A stretch of DNA of 64,000 bases from Bacteroidales bacterium (GTDB lineage: Bacteria; Bacteroidota; Bacteroidia; Bacteroidales; NBLH01), in NCBI GenBank assembly GCA_016937695.1, contig JAFGWC010000157.1, positions 1 through 64,000 of the forward strand, written 5' to 3'. The notes beneath the pieces are model-generated. The model was given only the letters and a program-made list of their open reading frames with translations, was not told the origin of the DNA and made no database searches. Every line of letters starts with the position of its first letter. The stretch's first letter is position 1. The position numbers were made by a program, and so were the translations under genes. Shown piece by piece: positions 41,181 to 51,062 of the stretch.

Positions 41181-41426
41181 TTACAATTCTTCTAATAAAT
41201 TATGATGACTTAACATACCAATAAAATCATAATAATTTTTTTCGAAAATACTTTCTTCTATATCATACTTTTCAAAAATAAAATCCGATATTTCTTTGTC
41301 TGATTTATTTCCTTTTAGTAATGACAATATTTCTTTTCCAATAGGGTTTAATGTATAAGAATCACCACTTACAGGATCAAAAATAAACCCACTATCCGAA
41401 ATTGCTATATTACTTTTAAGTTTCAT
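41181..41426 (-). CDS. PqqD-like (RRE-like) small protein
   Basis: 81 aa; GFIFDPVSGDSYTLNPIGKEILSLLKGNKSDKEISDFIFEKYD, typical PqqD-family layout. Confidence 0.82.
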   Translation of the reverse strand: MKLKSNIAISDSGFIFDPVSGDSYTLNPIGKEILSLLKGNKSDKEISDFIFEKYDIEESIFEKNYYDFIGMLSHHNLLEEL

Positions 41427-41436
41427 ATTCTTTTTT

Positions 41437-42012
41437 TTAATATAAATTGTCTAACATTCTTTTTATTGATCTTTCACTTCTTTTATATTCACTAACAGAC
41501 ATATCTGTTTCTTTTTTAAACTGATTAGATAAATACTGAACACTGCTATAATCCATCATGTAGGCTATTTCACTTAAACTATATTCATCGCTGTCAATCA
41601 ATTCTTTTATTCTTTCTATTTTATTTAAAATGATGTATCTTTCCAAAGTTATTGTTTCATGTTTTGAAAAAAGCTTTGATAAATACTGATAACTAAAACC
41701 CAACTTTTCTACTAAATACTCAGATTTTCGAACTATTGAGTTTACATTGTTTGAGTGATGAATAATTTCTATAACAGCAGTTTTAATTTGCTCAATAATT
41801 TTTTGATCTCTTGATTTTATAAGCTCCATGCCCAAACTTTCAATAATTTTTGAAATTTTAGATAATGATATTTCTGTATTATTGAACTCGATATGAGCAA
41901 AACCAGCCCTTATTTTAATAACTTTAACACCTGCATTTTCAAGCTCTATATTTAAAAGCTTAATGCAACATGTGCAAATCATATTTTTGATATGTAAAAT
42001 TTCTTCTATCAA
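41437..42012 (-). CDS. AraC-family transcriptional regulator with HMA-like N-terminal domain
   Basis: N-terminal MICTCC (CxxC) beta-alpha unit; C-terminal AraC HTH YSLSEIAYMMDYSSVQYLSNQFKKETDMSVSEYKRS. Confidence 0.88.
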   Translation of the reverse strand: MIEEILHIKNMICTCCIKLLNIELENAGVKVIKIRAGFAHIEFNNTEISLSKISKIIESLGMELIKSRDQKIIEQIKTAVIEIIHHSNNVNSIVRKSEYLVEKLGFSYQYLSKLFSKHETITLERYIILNKIERIKELIDSDEYSLSEIAYMMDYSSVQYLSNQFKKETDMSVSEYKRSERSIKRMLDNLY

Positions 42013-42310
42013 AATCTATATATTAAGAAAAAGTATTTACAAAATAACGCTTTAATTATAAAAATTGATTTACAAAATTCTGTGAAAATTTAATGTTTTC
42101 GAAAACTAATTTTAATAATTAAAATACAACAAATAAAATATAAAGTTATAATATTATAACTACTAAACCGAAAATTATAAATATAAACCAAACTTCATAC
42201 ATTCTAAGCAATATTTTATAAAATTTTAAGCTATGTAATCTCTATTTTTGTTTTGTTGATTTAACATTAATTAACATTTACAAACTAAATTTATAACTAA
42301 ATTTTTAACT

Positions 42311-43501
42311 ATGATGAAAAAATTACTTTTTGGTTTACTAACCTTAACCTTAATTATCTTTATTTCTTCTTGTCAAAAAGAAGATGAAATAGCTAAACAA
42401 GATTTACCTCAAGTAAATGATGAACTAATAGCAGGTCAATACATTGTTGTGTTAAACAATAGCACAAACAAAGCATTTTCCGAGCTAAAATATGCTGAAA
42501 AAGTTCAATTTGTTAAACAAGAAGCTATTCAACTAATGAATAAAATTGGATCTAACGAATCTGCAGTTCTTAATTCATTTGGTACAGCTTTAAGAGGATT
42601 TTCAGCAAAATTAAGCGATGAACAATTAGCTAATTTAAAAAATGATCCAACTGTATCGTACATTATTCAAGACAGAATGTTTAATCTTGGTAACATGAGA
42701 ATATTAAGAGGCAAACCAGTTCCGGTACCTGTTGATCCACCGGCAGAAACAATACCTTATGGAATTACAAGAGTTGGATACGGCGATGGAACAGGCAGAA
42801 CAGCCTGGATTATCGATACTGGTGTTGATTTAGATCATCCTGATTTAAATGTTGATGCATCAAGAGGATATGATTTTATTAATAATGATGCTTTTGCAGA
42901 TGATGATAATGGACATGGCTCGCATTGCGCCGGAACAGTTGCTGGTATTAATAATGATATTGGTGTAGTTGGAGTTGCTGCAAATGCAACTATTGTTCCT
43001 GTAAAAGTATTAGATAAAAGAGGAAGCGGTGCATATTCTGTTATAATTGCAGGTGTAGATTTTGTAGCTGCAAATGCAAGCCCAGGTGATGCTGCCAATA
43101 TGAGTTTGGGTGGTGGTGTTTATGAACCAATAGATGCTGCTGTTTTCGCAGCTTCTGAACATGGGATTTTCTTCGCTTTAGCAGCAGGAAACGAAAGTGA
43201 TGATGCACTTAATCATTCACCTGCAAGAGTTAATGGACAATATATCTGGACAACTTCTGCAATGGATATCAATGATAATTGGGCGTATTTTTCTAATTAT
43301 GGCACACCTGTAGATTATTGTATGCCAGGTTATAACATTTATTCAACATATATGAATGGCGGATATACAACAATGAGCGGGACTTCAATGGCTGCACCTC
43401 ATATGTGTGGTGTTTTACTTATGACAAACGGTAATCCTGCGACTGATGGTTATGTTAATGGCGATCCTGACGGAGATCCTGATCCAATTGCCCATTTATA
43501 G
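42311..43501 (+). CDS. Subtilisin-like S8 peptidase lipoprotein with I9 propeptide
   Basis: Lipobox SSCQKE; Asp WIIDTGVDLDHPDL; His NGHGSHCAGTVAG; Ser MSGTSMAAPHMCGV. Confidence 0.95.
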   Translation: MMKKLLFGLLTLTLIIFISSCQKEDEIAKQDLPQVNDELIAGQYIVVLNNSTNKAFSELKYAEKVQFVKQEAIQLMNKIGSNESAVLNSFGTALRGFSAKLSDEQLANLKNDPTVSYIIQDRMFNLGNMRILRGKPVPVPVDPPAETIPYGITRVGYGDGTGRTAWIIDTGVDLDHPDLNVDASRGYDFINNDAFADDDNGHGSHCAGTVAGINNDIGVVGVAANATIVPVKVLDKRGSGAYSVIIAGVDFVAANASPGDAANMSLGGGVYEPIDAAVFAASEHGIFFALAAGNESDDALNHSPARVNGQYIWTTSAMDINDNWAYFSNYGTPVDYCMPGYNIYSTYMNGGYTTMSGTSMAAPHMCGVLLMTNGNPATDGYVNGDPDGDPDPIAHL

Positions 43502-43504
43502 TAT

Positions 43505-43537
43505 AAAAAAAAGCTTGCGTTTGCAAGCTTTTTTTTT
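43505..43537. terminator. Strong bidirectional terminator
   Basis: AAAAAAAAGCTTGC (43505-43518) GTTT GCAAGCTTTTTTTTT (43523-43537) between convergent genes. Confidence 0.9.
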
Positions 43538-43550
43538 AAAATAATTTTTA

Positions 43551-46500
43551 TTAAAACCTTCCGGGTGTCCATTGAGCACCAACTTTATTTAATTTATCTT
43601 CAATATTTTTAATTTGTTTATTAACTTGATCTATTTTTACTTTAATTAATTCAAATTGTTCTTTTACAATTTTCAATTGTTCTTTTTCTGTTTCTGTAAT
43701 ATCTGAAGTAGAATTATAATGAGTATACATAACATAATCTAGTCTGTCCAATAAAGCAGGTTTGTGTGGCGGAATTTCCTCATAACTTGCTTTAGCTTCA
43801 TATCCTTCAAACTCAAAAATAATATCATCAAGTTCTTTTTCAATTTTTAAAACTTCTAACATTAAATCATTATCTGTTTTAGAAGAGTTTAAAACTGTCT
43901 GTTTAATAGATATTATTTTTTTGTTTAATTCATCAGTAAATTTCTTTTTACCAATTATTTGTTTTGTTATTTCAGAAACATCTTTTTGAAATGAGATTAA
44001 ATCATTTATATTATTTACTGATAACGTCTTATTATTAAGCCCATTAACTTTAAAATCCATTGGTGCAACAATCTCATTAAACTGTCCTTTTTCAAATAAA
44101 GTTATAGATACTTTGTATTTTCCAGGCATAGCTAATAAACCTGATGAACTTTCTTCAAAAGGATTAAATTTATCATCTTTAAGCTTAATTGGATATGGAT
44201 CTTCATATCTTAAATCCCAAGTAATTCTGTTAATTCCTGATGAAGGTTTTGCAGTTAATTTTCTAACGATATTACCATTTTCGTCAGTAATTTTAAATAA
44301 AAGATAGGCTTCATCTTCTTTATTTTCATCTCTTTCTTCTTTCCAAGTTAATTGTTTAATTTTTTTTCCTTCTTTAAAAAGCTTTTTTTCAATTTCTTTT
44401 CTCTTTTGTTTATCTGATTTTGGTTCTTCATTAAGATAGTATGTAAATGTTGCACCAAATTCAGGATTCTTAGCTAAAAAATAAGTAGCTCCTTGTCCGT
44501 ATTTTTTACCTGATTGTATATAAACTAAAGCATCTTTTATAGGGAAAATTTTTGCTTTAACATTTTTAATATTCGGATTAATAGATCTTAATGGTGAATA
44601 ATCATCTAAAATATAAAACCCTCTACCAAAAGTAGCTAAAACAATATCGCTTTCACGTTTTTGAATAGCAATATCTTTTACTGCAATAGTTGGTAACCCA
44701 GATTTCATTTGTATCCAATTTGTTCCACCATTGTATGAATAATAAAAACCAAATTCAGTCCCAACAAACAATAAATCAGGATTTTTAAAATCTTGTTCAA
44801 TAGTATGAACAGTGCCATTAACTGGTAAATCATTTGCAATTGATGCCCAAGTCTTACCTTTATCTTTACTTTTTAACAAATAAGGTTTAAAGTCATCTCT
44901 TTTCATATTATCAAAAGAAGCAAAAACTATATTTTCATCAAATCTTGAAGGAAAAACATCACTTACATAAGTATTAGCAGGAACACCGGGGAAAAACCCG
45001 GCTTTATACCAAATTTGACCAACATCTTCTGTAATTTGAATTAATCCATCATCAGTCCCAACGTATAATAAATTTTCTTTAACTGGAGATTCTGCCATAG
45101 AAACAGCCATTCCATAAAGTGAGGTGGAAACATCTTTTACAACAGCATCAGAACTCCAATATTTACCCATAACAGGCCATGAATTTCTATCAATATTTGC
45201 AGTAATATCATCACTTATTACTTTCCACGAATTACCTCTGTCATCGCTTCTAAAAACCTTATTAGCAGCAATATATAAACGTTTATTTGAAAACTGACTG
45301 ATTATAAACGGTGTATTCCAATTCCATTTATAAGTTAATTCATCTTTTCCTGCTTGGGGTTTAATAAATAATCGCTCTCCACTTTTTTTATCAAATCGAT
45401 ATAAATTGCCATACTGATATTCAGAATAAACAATATTTGGATCTTCAGAATCAACGGCTCCCCAAAATCCATCTCCGCCAATAGTATTAATCCACTCGCC
45501 GCTTGAAACTCCATTTTTGCTAATATTTCGCGAAGGTCCGCCAATACTATTATTATCCTGAGTTCCTCCATAAACATTATAAAAAGGCAAATCGTTATCG
45601 AGATATACTCTGTAAAACTGCGTTACCGGTAAATTTGAGATTTGTCTAAAATTATTTCCTTCATCATAAGATTCATATATTCCGCCATCACCGCCTATTA
45701 AAAAATGCTTGGTATCTTCAGGGTCAATCCATAAAGCATGATCATCAACGTGTCTCTCGTCATCACTTATTTTTTTCCATGTTTTTCCCCCATCTACAGT
45801 AAAATGCGTAAAAGTTTCAACAGAATATACTTTATTTACATCAACAGGATCACAATAAATTTCGTTATAATATTGACCACTACTACTATGCTTACTCATT
45901 TTTTCCCATGATTCTCCTTTATCAGTAGATCTAAAAAACCCCCCGGTTTCGCCTTCAGCTTCAATAATTGCATAAACAATATTTGAATTTACAGGTGAGA
46001 CATCGATTCCTATTCCTCCAACATGGCCAGAAGGCAAGCCAGAGCTTAATTTTCTCCAATTTTCACCACCATCGGTCGATTTATAAATCGCAGATTCAGG
46101 TCCACCTCCAATTTTTGTATGTACATGTCTTCTTCTTTGTTCAGAAGTTGCATACATAATATCTTGATTATCAAGATCTATAACAACATTATTAACTCCT
46201 GTATTTTCACTTATTTCAAGAACTTTTTTCCATGTTTTGCCACCATCAATAGTTTTATAAAGACCTCTATCGCCACCGGCTCCCCATACTGAACCTTCTG
46301 CGGCGACAAAAACAATATTTGAATTTCTCTTATCAATAGCAATCATTCCTATTTGTCTGGAATTTTTTAAACCCATATTTGTCCATGATTTTCCGCCATC
46401 AACCGATTTATAAACGCCATCACCATATCCTAAAGCTCTTTGATGATTATTTTCGCCTGTTCCTGCCCAAATAACATTTGTATTATTCGGATCTAATTTC

Positions 46501-46844
46501 AAACAACCAATTGAATATGCACCATATTTATCAAAAATAGGACTAAAAGTTTGCCCGTTATTTGTAGTTTTCCAAATATTTCCACTTGCAACAGCCACAT
46601 ACCATTCGCTATGGTTATTAGGATTTACAGCAAAATCAGCAATACGACCTGATGCATAAGCAGGGCCTATATTTCTAAATTTCAATCCACTTAAAGTTTC
46701 AGATGAAAATTCATCTTTTTTTTCTTTTGAATCCTCTTTTTCTTTATTCTTTTTTTGAGCTAATAAATCATTATTACTTAAAATCAATACAGATATTAAG
46801 AATAAAATAAATATTCCCCTAAATTTAAACTTCCTCTTTATCAT
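43551..46844 (-). CDS. Secreted BNR/sortilin-like (VPS10-type) beta-propeller protein
   Basis: Repeated Asp-box motifs WKTTNNGQTF, YKSVDGGKSW, YKTIDGGKTW, FRSTDKGESW; signal peptide. Confidence 0.92.
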   Translation of the reverse strand: MIKRKFKFRGIFILFLISVLILSNNDLLAQKKNKEKEDSKEKKDEFSSETLSGLKFRNIGPAYASGRIADFAVNPNNHSEWYVAVASGNIWKTTNNGQTFSPIFDKYGAYSIGCLKLDPNNTNVIWAGTGENNHQRALGYGDGVYKSVDGGKSWTNMGLKNSRQIGMIAIDKRNSNIVFVAAEGSVWGAGGDRGLYKTIDGGKTWKKVLEISENTGVNNVVIDLDNQDIMYATSEQRRRHVHTKIGGGPESAIYKSTDGGENWRKLSSGLPSGHVGGIGIDVSPVNSNIVYAIIEAEGETGGFFRSTDKGESWEKMSKHSSSGQYYNEIYCDPVDVNKVYSVETFTHFTVDGGKTWKKISDDERHVDDHALWIDPEDTKHFLIGGDGGIYESYDEGNNFRQISNLPVTQFYRVYLDNDLPFYNVYGGTQDNNSIGGPSRNISKNGVSSGEWINTIGGDGFWGAVDSEDPNIVYSEYQYGNLYRFDKKSGERLFIKPQAGKDELTYKWNWNTPFIISQFSNKRLYIAANKVFRSDDRGNSWKVISDDITANIDRNSWPVMGKYWSSDAVVKDVSTSLYGMAVSMAESPVKENLLYVGTDDGLIQITEDVGQIWYKAGFFPGVPANTYVSDVFPSRFDENIVFASFDNMKRDDFKPYLLKSKDKGKTWASIANDLPVNGTVHTIEQDFKNPDLLFVGTEFGFYYSYNGGTNWIQMKSGLPTIAVKDIAIQKRESDIVLATFGRGFYILDDYSPLRSINPNIKNVKAKIFPIKDALVYIQSGKKYGQGATYFLAKNPEFGATFTYYLNEEPKSDKQKRKEIEKKLFKEGKKIKQLTWKEERDENKEDEAYLLFKITDENGNIVRKLTAKPSSGINRITWDLRYEDPYPIKLKDDKFNPFEESSSGLLAMPGKYKVSITLFEKGQFNEIVAPMDFKVNGLNNKTLSVNNINDLISFQKDVSEITKQIIGKKKFTDELNKKIISIKQTVLNSSKTDNDLMLEVLKIEKELDDIIFEFEGYEAKASYEEIPPHKPALLDRLDYVMYTHYNSTSDITETEKEQLKIVKEQFELIKVKIDQVNKQIKNIEDKLNKVGAQWTPGRF

Positions 46845-47054
46845 AATTCCCTTTTTTAGTTATCAATTATCACTTTTTATTTCGTGAATTTAATAATAAT
46901 AATTTTATCACAAAAATAAGATGCAATAACCTATTATTTATCGATAATTTCAATAGATTTTTTAACATATATTAATTTTTAAAGTTATATATTTGTCATT
47001 TATGTTATATAATATTATTTTAGCAAAAATTTAACAACCTAAATTGATTTAATT

Positions 47055-48710
47055 ATGAAAAAATTAACATTATCGCTTTTAAGCTTTTTGCTTTCATTTT
47101 CTATGTTTGCAGGAGGTATTGTAACAAACACTAACCAAAGTGCTGCTTGGACAAGAATGATGGTAAGAGATGCATCTACTGATGTTGACGCCGTATTTTA
47201 TAATCCTGCAGGTTTAACCAAACTATCAGATGGCTTGCACATATCTATAAACAACCAAACAATTGGCCAGGTTAAAACTGTTTCAACAGCATACGAATAT
47301 TTAAATAATGCTCCTGTTGAATATGAAGGAAAAATTTCTGCTCCTATTTTCCCTGGTTTTTATGCTGCCTATAAAACTGGCAACTGGGCTTTTTCTTTTG
47401 GGTTTAATGGAATTGGTGGAGGTGGATCTGCAGATTTTGCAACTGGCCTACCTTCAATGGAATTACCAGTAGCAACAATGGTTCCTATGTTTGCAAGTCA
47501 AGGACTTAACGTTACTGACTATAGAATGAATATGAATTTTAAAGGTTCTTCTATTTATTTCGGATTTCAAGTTGGTGCTAGTTATGCTATTAACGAGCAT
47601 ATTTCAGTTTATGCAGGTGGTCGTTATGTAATGGCAAAAAACACTTACGAAGGTGAACTTAAAGATATTGAAATATATGCTGATGGTGCTTGGACAACTC
47701 CTGGTGCTTATTTAACAGGCGTTTCTGCTCAAGCTACTGCTGGTGCAACTCAATTATACGGTACTGCTTCTTTACTTGATCCATTTTTAGCTATGCCAGG
47801 TGGTGGAGATTTAACACTTGCTCAAGCTCAAGCTTACGGCTTTTTAACTGCCGAACAAGTTGCTGGTTTAGAAGGCGGCTTATCAAACTTTGGTATTGAT
47901 CCAACAGGTTTTACAATTAAAGATGTAAATAGTGCATATAATGTACTAGGAGATGATTATTCTTCAAAAGCTGCTCAATTATTAGGAATGGCTACAGTTG
48001 TTGATGCACAAACTGCTGATCAAAAAGCAGAAGTTACTCAAACAGGAAATGGATTTACTCCAATTGTTGGTTTAAATATTTCTGCAATGGATAATAAATT
48101 AAATATTGGTATGAAATACGAATTCAAAACCAATCTTATTTTAACTAACGAAACTACTTTAGACTTTAATACTGCTTGGGATGCATCCGGTAATGTAACA
48201 GAATCAATGTTCCCTGATGGCAAAGAAATTAATGCAGATATGCCTGCAATGTTTTCTATTGGTGTTAAATATCAAGTATTAGATGCGTTAAGTGTTCAAG
48301 CCGGTTTCCACACTTATTTTGATGGACAAGTTGATTGGGACAATGTTGTAGATGTAAAAGGTAACTCTTTTGAATATGCTTTAGGTGCAGAATATAACGT
48401 AACAGACAATATTCTTGTAAGTGCAGGTTGGTTAATGACAAGAACAAGTGTTCGCGAAAGTTATCAAACTGATTTATCTTATAGCTTAAACACTAATACC
48501 TTTGGTGCTGGTGGAATGTATAAAATAAATGACATGTTTTCAGTTGAATTAGGTGCTTTCTATACTTTATATGAAGATGCTGTTGTTTCTAAATATTATG
48601 ATTCTTTCCCTACTTTTTATGATGAAACTTATAAAAAGACTGCTTGGGGAGTTGGTGTTGGCGTTAATATCAATCTTTTCGGTGGTAGTACTGCAAGTGC
48701 TGAAGAATAA
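47055..48710 (+). CDS. OmpP1/FadL-family outer-membrane transporter
   Basis: GGIVTNTNQSAAWTRMMVRDASTDVDAVFYNPAGLTKL typical FadL N-terminus; long beta-barrel. Confidence 0.9.
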   Translation: MKKLTLSLLSFLLSFSMFAGGIVTNTNQSAAWTRMMVRDASTDVDAVFYNPAGLTKLSDGLHISINNQTIGQVKTVSTAYEYLNNAPVEYEGKISAPIFPGFYAAYKTGNWAFSFGFNGIGGGGSADFATGLPSMELPVATMVPMFASQGLNVTDYRMNMNFKGSSIYFGFQVGASYAINEHISVYAGGRYVMAKNTYEGELKDIEIYADGAWTTPGAYLTGVSAQATAGATQLYGTASLLDPFLAMPGGGDLTLAQAQAYGFLTAEQVAGLEGGLSNFGIDPTGFTIKDVNSAYNVLGDDYSSKAAQLLGMATVVDAQTADQKAEVTQTGNGFTPIVGLNISAMDNKLNIGMKYEFKTNLILTNETTLDFNTAWDASGNVTESMFPDGKEINADMPAMFSIGVKYQVLDALSVQAGFHTYFDGQVDWDNVVDVKGNSFEYALGAEYNVTDNILVSAGWLMTRTSVRESYQTDLSYSLNTNTFGAGGMYKINDMFSVELGAFYTLYEDAVVSKYYDSFPTFYDETYKKTAWGVGVGVNINLFGGSTASAEE

Positions 48711-48731
48711 AATATTAATTCAAAAAATTTT

Positions 48732-48767
48732 AATAGACTTTCCCAATGGGAAAGTCTATTTTTTTTA
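48732..48767. terminator. Rho-independent terminator after fadL-like gene
   Basis: AATAGACTTTCCC (48732-48744) AAT GGGAAAGTCTATT (48748-48760) TTTTTT. Confidence 0.92.
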
Positions 48768-48856
48768 CTGATTTAATTATATTTGAATACTTGAAAAATA
48801 AATTACTAATATTTTAGTTTTATAATTATCATTCTAAAATATATAAAAAAAATTAT

Positions 48857-49549
48857 ATGAACATTTTAAGAATACTTACACTATTATTTTTAATTAGTAT
48901 TAATACTAGTTTATTTTCACAAACAATAGAAACACCAAATTCTGCTTTTGCAAGTCATCCATTAATGATTACTAAAATTGAATTATCTGAAAATCAAACA
49001 GTTATTGAATTAGAGCTTGAAAATCAATCGCCAAACGGATATTTTTGTGCTGATAAAAGTATTTCTTTACTTGATACTAAAAGATCTGTAAAATATGAAT
49101 TAATTAAATCAAAAGGCATTCCTGTATGTCCTGCAAATTATAAATTCAAATCGGTTGGCGAAAAATTGACTTTTCAGTTGTTTTTTCCTGAAATTTTACC
49201 ACAAACAAAATATTTAAGTATAATTGAAAATTGTGATAATAACTGTTTTTCTATACTTGGTATTATAATTGACTCGGAAATGAATACCGAAATTAATCTT
49301 GCTTATAATTATTATTTTGAAGGAAAACTTGATTTTGCTTTAGCAGCATTCTTAAATGTTATTAAAAATAATCCTGACTACCAATTTGGTTATTTATATT
49401 CTAATGTAATTCAAATTTATGCCGAAAAAAATGATATTGAGTCAGCTAAACTTTGGTATAATAAATTGAACGAATCTGAATTTATGGATAAAAAAATTGT
49501 TTTAAATAACTTAAAATCAAAAGCTTATTACAGCAAATTGATTTTTTAG
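48857..49549 (+). CDS. Secreted hypothetical protein with C-terminal TPR-like region
   Basis: Signal peptide; NYYFEGKLDFALAAFLNVIKNNPDYQFGYLYSNVIQIYAEKNDIESAKLWYNKL. Confidence 0.6.
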   Translation: MNILRILTLLFLISINTSLFSQTIETPNSAFASHPLMITKIELSENQTVIELELENQSPNGYFCADKSISLLDTKRSVKYELIKSKGIPVCPANYKFKSVGEKLTFQLFFPEILPQTKYLSIIENCDNNCFSILGIIIDSEMNTEINLAYNYYFEGKLDFALAAFLNVIKNNPDYQFGYLYSNVIQIYAEKNDIESAKLWYNKLNESEFMDKKIVLNNLKSKAYYSKLIF

Positions 49550-49625
49550 TTATTCCAATAATTTTACTTTTAAAAAGTATTCAATTAATATTTTTGCATA
49601 AAATAATTTACAGGAATTTAAATTA

Positions 49626-50420
49626 ATGAAACAATACCTAAAACTTCTTGACCATGTATTAAACAATGGTATTAAAAAAGAAGACCGAACAGGAACAGGA
49701 ACAATTAGTACTTTTGGCTATCAAATGAGATTTAATCTTGAAGATGGTTTTCCGTTAATTACTACAAAAAATACACATCTTCACTCAATTATTCATGAAC
49801 TGCTTTGGTTTATTAATGGAGATACCAATGTAAAATACTTACAAGACAATAAAGTAAGAATTTGGAACGAATGGGCAGATGAAAATGGCGATTTAGGAAG
49901 AATATATGGCTATCAATGGCGCTCGTGGACTGCGGATGACGGAAAAAATATTGATCAGCTTAAAAACTTAATTTCAGATATAAAAAATAATCCTAATTCG
50001 AGAAGGCATATTATAAGTGCATGGAATGTTGGCGATCTCGATAAAATGGCATTACCACCATGTCATATTCTTTTTCAATTTTATGTTGCTGATGGTAAAT
50101 TATCATGTCAATTATACCAAAGAAGCGCAGATATTTTTCTTGGCGTTCCATTTAATATTGCATCTTACTCTTTATTTTTAATGATGGTTGCACAAGCTAC
50201 CGGATTAAAAGCAGGTGAATTTATTCACACTCTTGGCGATGCACATATCTATCTCAATCATATAGAACAAGTTAAGCTACAATTAAAAAGAGAGCCTAAA
50301 AAATTGCCAATTATGAAAATTAATACTGATGTTAAATCAATTTTCGATTTCAAATATGATGATTTTAAAATTGAAAATTATGAATTTCATCCTCACATAA
50401 AAGGTGAGATTTCGGTTTAG
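49626..50420 (+). CDS. thyA: Thymidylate synthase
   Basis: [32 protein letters not shown] active-site Cys; [27 protein letters not shown]. Confidence 0.98.
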   Translation: MKQYLKLLDHVLNNGIKKEDRTGTGTISTFGYQMRFNLEDGFPLITTKNTHLHSIIHELLWFINGDTNVKYLQDNKVRIWNEWADENGDLGRIYGYQWRSWTADDGKNIDQLKNLISDIKNNPNSRRHIISAWNVGDLDKMALPPCHILFQFYVADGKLSCQLYQRSADIFLGVPFNIASYSLFLMMVAQATGLKAGEFIHTLGDAHIYLNHIEQVKLQLKREPKKLPIMKINTDVKSIFDFKYDDFKIENYEFHPHIKGEISV

Positions 50421-50435
50421 TATAAATTTATTATA

Positions 50436-50924
50436 ATGAAAATATCAATAATTGTTGCCTTTGATGAAAAAAGTGGAATAGGAAAAGATAATAATTTACT
50501 TTGCTATTTACCTGCCGATTTAAAAAATTTCAAAAAGCTTACAAGTGGAAATGCTATAATTATGGGCAGAAAAACTTTTGAATCCTTACCAAATGGAGCT
50601 TTACCAAACAGAAGAAATATTGTAATAACAAAAAATGAAAAATTTAATTCAAATAATATCGAAATAACAAATTCAATAGACAAAGCTATCAATCTATGCA
50701 AAAACGAAAATGAAATTTTTATAATTGGCGGTGCTCAAATTTATAATCAATTTATTAAAAAAGTAGATTATTTATACATTACCAAAATACATCATGTTTT
50801 TGACGCTGATACTTTTTTTCCTGAAATTGATAACAAAAAATGGAAAATAGAATCAGACGAATATTTTAAATCAGATGAAAAAAACAAATTCTCATTTTCA
50901 TTTATAAAACTATCAAGGATTTAA
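50436..50924 (+). CDS. folA: Dihydrofolate reductase
   Basis: GIGKDNNLLCYLPADLKNFKKLT; IIMGRKTFESLPNGALPNRRNIVIT; IFIIGGAQIY. Confidence 0.96.
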   Translation: MKISIIVAFDEKSGIGKDNNLLCYLPADLKNFKKLTSGNAIIMGRKTFESLPNGALPNRRNIVITKNEKFNSNNIEITNSIDKAINLCKNENEIFIIGGAQIYNQFIKKVDYLYITKIHHVFDADTFFPEIDNKKWKIESDEYFKSDEKNKFSFSFIKLSRI

Positions 50925-51062
50925 TTTGCTGATTATCAGCAAACAACAACGATTTGATTAAAATATCAGAAAAAATATTAATCTAAAATTAAACCTTCTT
51001 CTTTTTTCAAGGTCATATAAGCAAAATAAAAACAAATTAGTTTTAACTTAAAAAAATATGAC

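Noticed and set aside
43551-46844. Sialidase call for the BNR protein
   Set aside because: Asp-boxes are present but arranged as a sortilin/VPS10-like propeller; no sialidase catalytic motifs were recognised.
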